DNA from: Calocera cornea HHB12733
Taxonomy: Eukaryota; Basidiomycota; Dacrymycetes; Dacrymycetales; Dacrymycetaceae
NCBI GenBank assembly: GCA_001632435.1
Contig: KV424101.1
Span: forward strand, 1 to 51,861
Reading direction: 5' to 3'
Length of the DNA stretch: 51,861 bases
Under the pieces are notes generated by a model, which did not search any database, had not been told where the DNA came from, and saw only the letters and a list, made by a program, of their open reading frames with translations. Below, in pieces: positions 1 through 9,292 of the stretch (position 1 is the stretch's first letter; each line of letters opens with the position of its first letter). Both the position numbers and the translations under genes were made by a program.

Positions 1-1
1 A

Positions 2-825
2 TATTACTATCTACTACATCGATTCAACGTAACTATCGATCAGTGCCCCTCCCAGCGCCTCGCAGCCTACAGCCCGATATTTGGGTATAGGTACAGCGTG
101 CTGACCATGTTATGCGCCCCGTATATGCTCCGTTACCTCGCTTCGCCAGACCCACGTGCGCGGGGCGATGAGCTGATGCTTGGAGCTTTCAAAGTCTTCG
201 TTGATCTGCTGGAGGTGACCGACGTCGCGGACGATGGCAGCTGGATCTGCTACCGCGGGGTATGGAGCACGATTCAGGACGATCTCGATGTACCAGAGGT
301 CGTCATCCACCTAGTGAAGTTCAGCACTGCGGTCGTCCCACTCCTGCGGTGCCTTTCTCCCCTTGCGCGGCAGGCGCTCCTCCTCACCGATCATGTGTGC
401 CGTCTGCGAAGGCTGGCGGGAAAGTTGGTGGGGCTCGATCAGTCGCTCCCCGTCATACGCGGATCGTTTGGCTTGCTGGTGGAGAAGCTGAACGGGCGGC
501 GTGGGGAAGTGGCAGAGGAGTGGCCGTTGAGGGATATGGATGAGGTTGGTGGCCTGGACGGCTGTGGATGGCGGGAGTGTATGAACACGGGTGCCGATTG
601 TCAGATGTTCATGTGCAGCAGGTACGTCTGCATTCATTGAGCATACCGCATGCAACTGTTTACGTGGAACCCAGGTGCAAGACGGTTCTTTATGTAAGCC
701 GTTGCTGCGGGTAATGTCTGACGCCTCTAATGCACGCTGTGTAGTGCAGCAAGAGACATCAGCTACAGGACTGGGCAGATGATCAACGGCCGCACAAAGC
801 ATGGTGCTACAAGACGCCTTGGTAA
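2..825 (+). CDS. MYND zinc-finger protein (5' end outside window)
   Basis: The frame is open from the window edge, so the gene starts upstream. Exons read as 2-621, a 19-nt micro-exon 675-693 and a last exon 745-825 (TAA). Spliced, the C-terminus is a MYND finger: CGWREC, MFMCSRC, CKTVLYC, CSKRHQ followed by QDW, then RPHKAWC, ending YKTPW. MYND fingers bind two zinc ions and mediate protein-protein contacts. The N-terminal part is helical and leucine-rich with no domain I can name, as in the expanded MYND family of mushroom-forming fungi. It is convergent with the MYND gene at 967-2015 (141 nt between stops). Without the micro-exon the finger loses its central cysteines, which supports the splice model. 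Confidence 0.8.
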
Positions 826-966
826 TCACGCAACAGACGGACCAGTATCCTCAAAACCGTGTGTAATTGAACAAGGCCTCTATACTACACCAAACCAAAC
901 AAGTATCTGAACAACGTTCCCCCATAAAGTGCAATGGTTGGTACGGTGTATTCCTGTAGTGTCAAG

Positions 967-2015
967 TTACCACACCGTTCTATAGCACATCGCACTATGC
1001 GGAAACCCAGATGCATGCCAATCTTCCTTCTGGTGAGCCTTGCAACACTGAGACAGCGTTCAGCAGCACGTTGTGTGGTGCTAGGGAAAACTCACGTAGA
1101 GAGCAACTTTGCACCTTGGTATGTCTGTTAGTAGTTGTGTGGGCGAGCCAGGTTAACGTTTACCGGCTGCAAAAGAACATCTGAGTTGTATACGGAGTTT
1201 CGTTGCAATCTGGTCGGTTGCAGGTCCTCATCCCGCTGCCATCATCGAGAGCCCATTGGAGTTGTTGATCCGTCCCCCACTTGCCGGTGAGTATCTCAAC
1301 AAACGCATGCAAAGCCTCCACACCCTCCGTGCGGTGTTTCATTCCATACCAAAGAAGCATCTTAGCACATGGAAAGAGGAACTTGAACGTAGTCGGAGTC
1401 AGAAGTTCGTCCTTGGTCCCTGGTGGGCTGCAGAGGAGGAGAGACCGCAGGAGGGTGAAGAACCCCGCATAATGTGAAGGTAAACAAGACACATTTTCAT
1501 CTCTGACAACAGGAAGTGCAAGGAGACGATCGCAGTCTTCAGCGAAGGAAGTGCGAAGACGGTCCAACATCGCGCGTGTTGCCGCTGTGGCTTGTGCGGG
1601 GTTGGCGCGCATATATCTGATGTAGTATGTCGGATATTCGGCTACTATCAGTTCCAGAAGAGAGAGGCGCGCATCAGACCAGAGGCAGGTGTTGCAGCAG
1701 CGGTGAGCGGGCAAAGATAGCAAGTGTTGCACAAGTTGGGGAAGGTAGGCAGCGGAAAAGCGAGACAGGATGGCTTCTCGCAGGGGCGAGTGCAACGACG
1801 ACAGTTGTCTCTGCGATCCATATCAGTTCCTTCTCCGCCTAGTAACCGAGGTAAGAGCGAGTGCATACAATGCGTTCTGTAGCACTTTGCATCGGACTTT
1901 CTGCCGGAGTGAGAAATCCTTTGAAGCGTAAGCAACATATATGCAGGCTCGAGGACGGCTACCCACCAAGTAGGATAGCCAGCTTCTCCACTTCCTTTCG
2001 AGCAATCTGACGCAT
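967..2015 (-). CDS. MYND zinc-finger protein
   Basis: The main exon ends at 1164, followed by a 19-nt micro-exon 1096-1114 and an 81-nt last exon 967-1047 (TAA). The joined finger reads CNRPDC, MFFCSRC, CKVALYC, CKAHQ with EDW, then HSAMC, ending YRTVW. The large exon is open from about 1811 and begins after an acceptor near 1812. It carries the body of the protein (LSSLHSPLREAILSRF and onward), which resembles the body of the MYND gene at 6129-7308. The 5' exons are uncertain: a candidate ATG is at 2015 with a first exon to 1967, but the phase of the second exon (about 1918) does not resolve cleanly by eye. The function beyond zinc-finger protein binding is unknown. Confidence 0.72.
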
Positions 2016-2049
2016 TGAGCCCACCTGCTGACTTGGAGAAGAGGGCGTA

Positions 2050-2427
2050 TTTGTTTGTGCAGAGGACATGATGATGAGCCAACAATGGGTCTTGGGGTTG
2101 TGACGGAGAGAAGTGAAAGCAGGCTCTCGCGTGACGCGCAGTCATCTCGCGACCAGAGTCGTGAGATGCGTGACGGCCGAGCAGACGCGGTTCGTAGCCT
2201 GAATAGCTGTGGGAGGCAGGACTGTTCAAACACAGAGGACCGGCGTCAGATGTTCTTGTGTAGCGGTGGGAGGTCTGATTACGATGGAAAGTCGAGAGCT
2301 GAAACCGGCGGACAGATGCAGGACCGTGCTACATGTACGTCGTTGTTCTCCACCTGTCTGAGTGCAGCTGACCGGTGACAGTGAGATGACCACACAGAGC
2401 CTCGTGTTACGCGAGACGCCTTGGTAG
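2050..2427 (+). pseudogene. MYND-finger gene fragment
   Basis: A partial copy of the MYND 3' region lies head-to-head with the intact gene at 967-2015. Recognisable parts are CGRQDC and RRQMFLCS before about 2265, a 19-nt micro-exon 2316-2334 flanked by AG and GTACGT that reads CRTVLH, and a tail ending ETPW with TAG at 2425-2427. The last exon (2368-2427) is 60 nt instead of the 81 nt seen in the other copies, and it lacks the CSK-x-HQ-xx-DW segment. The donor after MFLCS is also changed, so the finger could not bind zinc normally. No upstream body exon is visible. This is probably a decayed duplicate, although a shortened expressed form cannot be excluded. Confidence 0.6.
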
Positions 2428-2865
2428 CGAGTCAGATACCGGCATTCACGTAGACTGGGATGATCGTGTGTTGTTCGGCAATAGGCACGTCAGTCCCTGA
2501 TCAGTAAGTCGGAACGCCACAGTGCTCGTAGACAATCAAAACAGGTGCAGTACTGTCATTCATGTCAGCCGTCGCTACAGATCACACCGGAGATAGATAG
2601 CATACTGTCGTCCTCGGAGCAAGCAAGAAACATCATATGAAGCCTTTAGATTAAACGGAGGCCCTGCCGCGTGCTTCGTGGGATAGCTAGCGAGTACATC
2701 ACCGTCTCGCTGCAGATCGACGCTGGGAAAGGTTTGCTGCGATTGTCGGTATGCCGGGGTAGGAAAGAAATGGACAAAAAGGAGCCCTCATATTTCATTA
2801 TTGGAAAGGACTGCCGCGAAGAAACGGTGCGCCCGAAACCAGTAAGGAAAGAGAGGGAATCCCCT
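2428..2865. other. Intergenic, no gene seen
   Basis: This lies between the MYND fragment and the 3' end of the U2 snRNA. It has short open frames on both strands but none with family motifs or splice support. It presumably contains the U2 3'-end formation signals, which I cannot identify. Confidence 0.5.
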
Positions 2866-2867
2866 GA

Positions 2868-3048
2868 CAACACAACCCGGCGAGTGCAGTAGGAAGGTCA
2901 TCTTGCCGCGCGCCATGGCATGCCAGGGGGCGCGCGGCGGGGCGGCAAAAATTAGATAACCAGAATAATCGCAGTGCGATTATATTAGTGGTTAAACTAA
3001 TAAGAACAGATACTACACTTGATCTAAGCCAAAAGGCCAGAGTGGTGA
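2868..3048 (-). ncRNA. U2: U2 spliceosomal snRNA
   Basis: The minus strand carries the U2 5' domain almost unchanged: GGCCTTTTGGCTTAGATC, then the strictly conserved AAGTGTAGTATCTGTTCTTA, which contains the branch-point recognition sequence GTAGTA (3010-3016). Stem II follows, then an Sm site AATTTTTG near 2941-2950. After it, a perfect 10-bp stem GCCGCGCGCC/GGCGCGCGGC forms stem-loop III, and a weaker stem resembles stem-loop IV. U2 pairs with the intron branch site in spliceosome complex A. The 5' end is placed by spacing to the GGCC motif and the 3' end by the stem IV region; both are approximate to about 10 nt. A TATA-like CATAAG lies some 35 nt upstream (about 3080), compatible with pol II transcription. 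Confidence 0.93.
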
Positions 3049-3288
3049 GGAAACCGGAACGGCGCGGGACGCGGGCCCTTATGAGGGTTTCGACGCGTGC
3101 ACGGGCCACCGTCCGTGCGCGGGCTGCGCGTTCTGGCGAGGAATGAAGGGGCACGTGCGATGACCTCATGGCACGGTGTGGATTGTTCACCCGAGGCCGA
3201 GCCGAGCACCAAGACCGTCACGAACGAGGCTGACAGCGCTCTCCCCATTCCATCGCTCAACCTCACAGACCAATCTATACCAATCACC

Positions 3289-4329
3289 ATGCCCGTCGAC
3301 ATCCAGCCCGACCGCGTCGTCCTCCGCCACCCCGCAGGCGCAAGCACCACCGTCCTCCTCTACGGCGCGACCGTCATCTCCTGGATCGCGCCTTCCCACA
3401 GCGGGCTCGCGTCCACCTCCGGCCTTACAGAGCGTCTCGACACGCCGGGCGGTGTCCCCGCGACCGCCTCACACGACGCCGCCGGGATCGCCCCGCTCGG
3501 CGCAGCGGCACAGTTCAAGTCCTCCGACGCGGCCCCGCCGAGCGAGCGCCTCTTCGTCTCCTCTCTCGCGAGCCTCGACGGCACTAAACCTGTGCGGGGC
3601 GGGATCCCAATCTGCTGGCCGATCTTCGGCCCGCCGAGCAGGGACGAGTACAAGGGGCTCAAGCAGCACGGGTTTGCCCGCTCCTCCGTGTGGAGCTACG
3701 GGGAGACGGTGCTGGACGCGGCGGAGGGCGTGTCCGCCCGCTTCGTCCTCCAGAACAGCGCCGAGACGGAGAAGGTCTTCCCCCAGCCGTTCAAGCTCGT
3801 CTACACCGTCACGCTCGCCGAGCACCAGCTGACGACGAGTCTCCGCGTGTACAACACCGGCGCGCAGCCGCTCACCTTCCAGGCGCTCCTGCACAACTAC
3901 TTCCGCGGGGATGCCGCCGTCGCACAGGTGCAGCCGCTCAAGGGCATAGGCTATGTCGACAAGGTCCGCGACGGTGCGAGGGACACGGAGCAGCGGGATA
4001 CCGTCGATGTCCGGCAGTACACCGACCGGGTGCGTTCCCCCATCCCGTTTGCTCGCATCGCATGCATGCTGACCTGTCAGCAGGTGTACGAGACTGCCGG
4101 CGGCGCATACACGCTCTCCTTCCCGCCCAGCACGCATCTCTCGATCAAGACGCACAACCTGCCGGACGTGACCGTCTGGAACCCGCAGGAGACCGGGAGC
4201 GGCATGGCGGACATGGAGCCCGGCGGGTGGGAGCGCTATGTGTGCGTCGAGCCCGGGTATGTGGCGCGGTTTGTGAGCTTGCCCGGCGGGGGGGAGTGGT
4301 GGGGCCAGCAGGTGCTCACCGTGCTTTGA
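3289..4329 (+). CDS. Glucose-6-phosphate 1-epimerase-like (aldose 1-epimerase family)
   Basis: Two exons, 3289-4029 and 4081-4329, encode 329 aa. The start ATG (MPVDIQPDRVV) sits in a good fungal context (CACC-ATG-CC). Family hallmarks are GGIPICWPIFG with a QHGFARS block (about residues 100-130), the LLHNYF segment that supplies the catalytic histidine, and ERYVCVEPG near the C-terminus that supplies the general-base glutamate. The family (yeast YMR099C) interconverts alpha and beta anomers of hexose-6-phosphates in the cytosol. The 51-nt intron (GTGCGT to TGTCAG) is a multiple of three and stop-free, so unspliced reading simply adds 17 residues (positions 4030-4080) and can mislead annotation. 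The gene is divergent from the U2 gene with about 240 nt between. Confidence 0.9.
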   Translation: MPVDIQPDRVVLRHPAGASTTVLLYGATVISWIAPSHSGLASTSGLTERLDTPGGVPATASHDAAGIAPLGAAAQFKSSDAAPPSERLFVSSLASLDGTKPVRGGIPICWPIFGPPSRDEYKGLKQHGFARSSVWSYGETVLDAAEGVSARFVLQNSAETEKVFPQPFKLVYTVTLAEHQLTTSLRVYNTGAQPLTFQALLHNYFRGDAAVAQVQPLKGIGYVDKVRDGARDTEQRDTVDVRQYTDRVRSPIPFARIACMLTCQQVYETAGGAYTLSFPPSTHLSIKTHNLPDVTVWNPQETGSGMADMEPGGWERYVCVEPGYVARFVSLPGGGEWWGQQVLTVL

Positions 4330-4910
4330 CGCGGTGGTCGGGGGTAGCGGCAGAGGGAGGGTGACGATGTAAGATGTCGGTTGTGATGATTAACGCAAAG
4401 CAAAGAGAAATGAAATGAATTAGTCCGCTCGAAGGGCTCTGCTCTGTAGATGTGTTCATCCATCTCCTTCACATCCTCGAGGCACACCTTTTGCCATTGA
4501 TTCACTGTCTCCTGCAGATCGCGCACGAGTAGAGCGTTCGAATATGGCTCCCCGGGTGCGCTGTCGCAGCTGGACAGGGATGCGGAGGTTGGGGCAGCGA
4601 GCTCCGTGGATTGGATCCGAGACGAGTTGTATGGCAGAACGCATCAGCAGCATATATATGACGACGGCGCCAGCCTGTGCGCGCACAGAAGGGGCTCGCG
4701 ACGGAATAGCCTTCGTTAAGCAATGTATCAAAGTCGGGAGAGTCGCCGAAAGGTGCGTGGTCGTACGAGTGACGGCAACCCGCGCCGGGCCATTCAATTG
4801 TAACAATGGGATTTGGACCCTACCTCCAAGATCAGGGGTTCTTCCCTCCGCCCCCACCCCAGCGTGATCATCGTCTGCTGTCTGTCATCCCCGCTGACTG
4901 AACGACCACC
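4330..4910. other. Intergenic, UTRs and promoter
   Basis: This holds the 3' flank of the epimerase gene and the 5' flank of the phosducin-like gene. No ORF with splice or motif support is seen on either strand. Confidence 0.5.
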
Positions 4911-5896
4911 ATGGACCGCTTTGAGCAGATGATCCTGGCTGGGGACTTCTTCGGGGAGCACGAAGCCGCTTCTCCTCCGCGTACGCCGTCGACCGGCTCC
5001 CCCGCCAGCTCTCGCTCGCCATCGCCGTCCCTTCCCCCGAACCCCAACGCATCGAGCGTCCAGGTCGGGCAGGGCGTGGCGGGCCGCACGGGTGTCAAAG
5101 GTGTCATACGCGATGCAAGGGAGGCGAACCAGATCGAGAGGGAGCGGAAGAGCAGGGATATACAGGATCGGCAGAAGGTATGGGAGGAAAAGGGCAAGGG
5201 CGCCCTGAGCTTCCGGGAGGAGGAGGAACTCAAGAGTGGGGCGGGGAGGAAGATGATCAGGGTTGGTGGGGACGGGGAGAAGAAGACGGAGAGCAGCGCT
5301 AAGAAGCGGTTTGGGCATCTGAGGGAGGTGGGCGTCGAGGGGTTCGTCGATGCCGTGGAGGAGAAGGATGCGTGGGTCGTGGTTCACATCTACGATCCAG
5401 TATGCCGCAATGTTCCCCGCCCAAGCTAATCTCACGCATTTACTTAGTCCGTGGAATCCTGCCATGCGCTCGATACGACGCTTGCCCTCCTCGCTCGCGC
5501 GCATCCGCACACCAAATTCCTCCGCTCGCGCGCAGCATCCCTCGGCTTCGCCTCCCTCTTCTCAGACCGTCCATCAGGCGGTCCGGCAACATCGGGCGAC
5601 CGGACCACCCGACTGGATGATCTCATCGAGGACGAAGAGTGGGAGTACGAGGAGGAAGATGAGGTGGACCTGGAGATGCTCCCCACGATGCTGGTGTACA
5701 AGGCGGGTGATCTGAGGGAGACGTGGGTTCGCGTAGATTGGGAGGCGAGAGATGCCGGGGGCATCGAGCAGCTGTTGATCAAGTGCGTATTGGATAGAAT
5801 GATCGCTGTGAATGAGGGCTGACGTTGTGTAGAAACGGCATCCTACCCTCCGCTTCGGGCAAGCAGGAGGAGGAGGAGGACAGCGACTGGGACTGA
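4911..5896 (+). CDS. Phosducin-like protein
   Basis: Three exons, 4911-5399, 5448-5782 and 5833-5896, encode 295 aa. ATG is in the context CACC-ATG-GA. The N-terminus is Ser/Pro-rich, followed by a charged helical region (IERERKSRDIQDRQKVWEEK) and then the thioredoxin-like phosducin domain: RFGHLREVGVEGFVDAV, WVVVHIYDP, SVESCHALDTTLALLARAH, and LPTMLVYKAGDL near residue 240. The C-terminus is acidic (EEEEDSDWD). Phosducin-like proteins act as co-chaperones of the CCT chaperonin in folding and assembly of G-beta-gamma and other substrates. The intron junctions restore the canonical HIYDP-SVESC stretch, which supports the model. No operon-like context. Confidence 0.9.
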
Positions 5897-6128
5897 TGCG
5901 CAGTAGGCGGCGACTTCTCGCTTCTATGTACAATCACTTTGATACCTCACCCAGCTTGTTCGTTGATATGCGCATCGATTCCCCAGAGTATAGGACATTG
6001 TGCAGTGGCACGCCGGCCGGATTTTGTTTATGCATCGCTGCTGTGCTCTTTCATCTGCCCGCTTTGACGCAGAAGAGTCTCGCTAGAGTCCGTGGGCAGA
6101 TACAGATTGATCTATGTACAATGAAAGA

Positions 6129-7308
6129 CTACCATGGCGTCTTGTAACACCACGCCTTATGCGGCCGCTCCGTATCCTGCCAATCTTCGATCTGATGTGC
6201 CTTGCTGCACTTAACAACAAAGTCAGCGGAAAATCTGAGAAATGGAAACAATTCTTACGTAGATGACGGTTTGACATCTGAAGGCCCCTCAGCTTCATGT
6301 GCCGTGATGCAACTAGATGGATGAGCGTACCTGCTGCACATGAACATCTGGGTATTGGCCGGGCTCTTTCCACAACCTCGACGTCCACACTTTTCCAGGC
6401 AATGCACCTCGTCCATTATCTTGCGGATTGTAATATCCTCCACATGGCCATGGACAATGGTGGCAAACCCACAAAACGTCTGGTCAAACTCAGGGAACAA
6501 TTCGGTCCAACCAAGCAGGTGCAAGGACAGCGTTGGAAGCTCGATTGCGATAGGAGCAAGGCCATCCTTATGTCCGACGACAACAAATATAGATGTGTAG
6601 AAAACATGTGGGTGGCAATCGACAGATTTCTGATTTCACTCCAGGCTTCTTGCCGGAAGCGAGAAGCCGGAATAAAGGGGATCAAGCTCCCGCCAAGGTT
6701 CATGCTGGTTCGCTCCACAGTCAGTAGATAGCTGTCAAGCCAGCACGCGGCAACCTCTTCTACGCTTGTCTTTGTCGATGGGGTAGCAAAATACTTCTTC
6801 ATGTAAGGCAGACAGTACGCTCCAAGAGAATGCAGTGCGGTGAGTTGTAGAATGGCGTTGTCATAGAGCTGTTCTTTCACCGCCTGGTGGCCACTATCAT
6901 CTCTCTTGAAGAGAACGTCGTCAAGAGCCATCCGACACTGCATCGTGTTCACAAACGAAATGACAAGGCGCGGCAGATATTGAGCGCGGAAGCGGGCAAC
7001 AACAGAAAGACCTTCTGCGGGGGAGCGGTCGTGGATGATCTTCTGTAGTCCATGATCAGGAGCTACGAAAAAAGGAGCGTGGTTTGATCAAGCGGGGCTC
7101 ACGATACGCGCAACGGCAAGGGGTACACCCTCGTCACTCCGCCATGCACTGTTATGGCCACTTGAGCCCAACCCTGTGCCAGTCGTGCTGATCAGCTGGA
7201 CAAGTGCTACTTGTGATTGTCAAGAGGGCTACCGAGATCGTCGGCCAAGTTCGCAACTCCCGTCGCAGCGAGTCTGCGTAGCTCAGTTGCCTGATCTGGG
7301 GCTATCAT
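6129..7308 (-). CDS. MYND zinc-finger protein (possible internal frame break)
   Basis: The 3' part is clear: an exon ending at 6331 (CGRRGC, MFMCSR), a 19-nt micro-exon 6259-6277 (CQTVIY) and an 81-nt last exon 6129-6209 (CSKAHQIEDW, RPHKAWC, YKTPW, TAG). A large body exon begins about 7062 and reads RAQYLPRLV, as in the copy at 967-2015. Small 5' exons start at a candidate ATG at 7306-7308 (MIAPDQATELRRL). Between about 6520 and 6700 the frame used by the body and the frame leading into the finger differ. The finger frame reads well back to VFYTSIFVVVGHKD, so either a short intron ending at a CAG near 6630 or a frameshift joins them. If it is a frameshift, this is a young pseudogene. Confidence 0.65.
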
Positions 7309-7927
7309 AGTAGTTCTGGGGAGGGAGCAGGCAAGAGAACGTTGTGTGATAGGTACGAAAACTGGAGGTCGAGATGCAACAGGAAGCAGCCTAGGGCTAC
7401 TTGATCGTACCCTGGCTGCGTGCTGCAGTCTTCCTGTTTGAAAACTCTCCCGTTCGAGTGGAGCCGAGCACTATTCGGAGCGCGACGTCACCGATCTTCG
7501 GCACACTGCGTTTGACTTTGGTGAACGATCCAGAATCATGATAGGACGATTAACCGTCGCCGGAGATGGGGTTGACAGCACAAGCTCTGACTAACGAAGC
7601 TGCTGGTATCCGGAGGTCCAGTTTCACGACGCGTCTTGTGGGGAGGACGGCCCTGACGACATCCGAGCCCATCCGATGAAGCATGTAACGACTTCCGCGA
7701 CAGCCGACACAGAATAGGCGGGACATTCCAGTGCGATCCGTGTTAAAAGCGGTCCCTAAGTCGGTCCAGTTTACAATCTGATCATGCAATGATCTCCATT
7801 GGGTCGTCCTTTCGTATTCCTGCTTTCACTTCCATTGTCACTGCCCGAAAAGGCAAAGCCCAAAAGAAGACAAGACACGAGGCAGCATGTGACCGCACGT
7901 GAAGACGCGTCACGCAATTGAGTCCGC
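7309..7927. other. Intergenic, divergent promoter region
   Basis: This lies between the MYND gene (-) and the large gene (+). It probably holds both promoters. I see no supported ORF. Confidence 0.5.
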
Positions 7928-7933
7928 TATAAA
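7928..7933 (+). promoter_or_regulatory. TATA box of the large gene
   Basis: TATAAA is followed 25-35 nt downstream by a pyrimidine-rich CTCGCTCTCCCACAAATC stretch, typical of a fungal transcription start. It precedes a roughly 1.6-kb leader region before the first coding ATG at 9533. The placement is inference from spacing. Confidence 0.5.
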
Positions 7934-8065
7934 CCGGTGCGCGCTCGCTCTCCCACAAATCACACGCACCCTCCGGGCGTCCACCATCCTCCGAATACCC
8001 ACGCGCGCCGTCACGATCCCTCGTCACATCGCCGGCCCATCTTCCATCATCTTCCCGAGTTCTCC

Positions 8066-8080
8066 TATGCCTAGCGCATA
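8066..8080 (+). promoter_or_regulatory. uORF 1 in leader
   Basis: A four-codon upstream frame (ATG CCT AGC GCA TAG) in the first leader exon. It could reduce or regulate translation of the downstream frame; the effect is inference. Confidence 0.35.
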
Positions 8081-8334
8081 GCCTATACCGCTCCCTCCCT
8101 ACTCGTGACCAGACGCGTCCCGCTCCCAGCGCGTCCGCTCTCACGCTCTCCATCACGCGCGTCGACAGGGTGGAGTTGGGCCACGCGCACAGCAACGGTC
8201 GACGGGCGACCATACCCTTCGTACGCCCTCCCCCCTTTCCTTCCCTTCCCTTTGGACGCGCCTCAATATACGCGGTAGAGAGCGAGCACGTACGCTTGGT
8301 TGGGAGGCGGTCGATTGGGGGCATCACGTACAAG

Positions 8335-9258
8335 GTGAGTGTATGCTCGCGTCCTCCTGCTATCTCCTGCTGCTGCTTCAAACTGCACGATTGTGGATCG
8401 TACGTGCTGATGCCAATACCTCACCTTTAGGTGTAACGCGGTCGATTAAGAGCACTCCCTACAACGTGAGTGTATGCTCACGTCTCTCTCTCTCTCCCAC
8501 CACCACCATATTGGTTGATTGTAGACTGTACGTGCTGATGCCAATGCCTCGCCTTTAGGTGGAACGATATCGAGTGGGCCGACACCTGGTGAGTGCAACG
8601 TCGCTCATTCGTGCCTATGCCGTATGCCCTTAAATCTGTTATCATTGACGCTTGTCGTCCTTGATACGGCGGTGGTGCTGGTGGCGGAGTGGGAGTGGGA
8701 GTGCTGACGTCTTGCCTCATCTTTAGGAACGTCACACGCTCTCGTCCAACACAATCCGAGTGAGTGCATTGTCTCTCGTGCACCTGTCGACGCCTTGTAT
8801 TGGCTGCCTTCGCCATATCGATAATCGAGCTCGCACCGTGTATCATCTGCCTCGGATCAGACCATGCTGACCATCGCCTCACAACTTTAGGTAACTTCTG
8901 TCCTCACTGGTTGCCAGGTCTTGGTGAGTGCCGTCTCTCACTGTTTCACTTTCATGCACATGCACCTGCATCGCTCGACGAGTCCAAGGATGTCGACGAC
9001 GACGAGCAAGACGAAGTTGACGCGAACTTGTTGCTTGATGCTCGATGATGACAATGAGTTGCTGACGACCTGCCTCACCTCTTTAGGGACTGGGCATCGA
9101 CGCACATCATAAGTGAGTGCATCGTCTCTCATGTACCTGTCAATAGCGTTGTGGTTGCAGCAATCGCAGCAGCAACAGCAACAGCAATAGGCTGGTCGCT
9201 TTGCTTGCTCCATTTGCCATTGGATCAGACCATGCTGACCTCTGCCTCACATCTTTAG
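8335..9258 (+). repeat. Tandem array of six paralogous introns
   Basis: Introns 8335-8430 (96 nt), 8466-8558 (93), 8589-8726 (138), 8760-8890 (131), 8924-9086 (163) and 9113-9258 (146). All open with GTGAGTG. All share a 3' block of TGCTGA (branch site), then GCCTCAC or close variants, then CTTTAG. Introns 1 and 2 share GTACGTGCTGATGCCAAT. Introns 4 and 6 share the 16-nt GGATCAGACCATGCTG and a matching 5' part (GTCTCTC, ACCTGTC). The exon tail before intron 1 and micro-exon 8431-8465 both contain GCGGTCGATT, so the duplicated unit seems to be intron plus micro-exon. This is not a simple microsatellite. Confidence 0.75.
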
Positions 9259-9280
9259 ATCTACCATCATACGCATATAT

Positions 9281-9292
9281 ATGCAACAGTAA
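9281..9292 (+). promoter_or_regulatory. uORF 2 in leader
   Basis: A three-codon upstream frame (ATG CAA CAG TAA) in the last leader exon. It is the only ATG between the end of the intron array and the coding ATG at 9533. Confidence 0.35.

Noticed and set aside
3097..3288. N-terminal extension of the epimerase frame
   Set aside because: The extra residues lie in the U2 promoter region and show no similarity to the family. The ATG at 3289 has good context and gives the normal length.
7782..8381. 199-residue minus-strand frame across the promoter of the large gene
   Set aside because: Starts on a non-ATG codon, has no motif, and overlaps a good TATA box and leader of the opposite strand.
8335..9258. 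CRISPR-like or satellite array
   Set aside because: Spacing and unit length vary and the shared parts are splice signals in a eukaryotic leader; this is an intron array, not a CRISPR or satellite.
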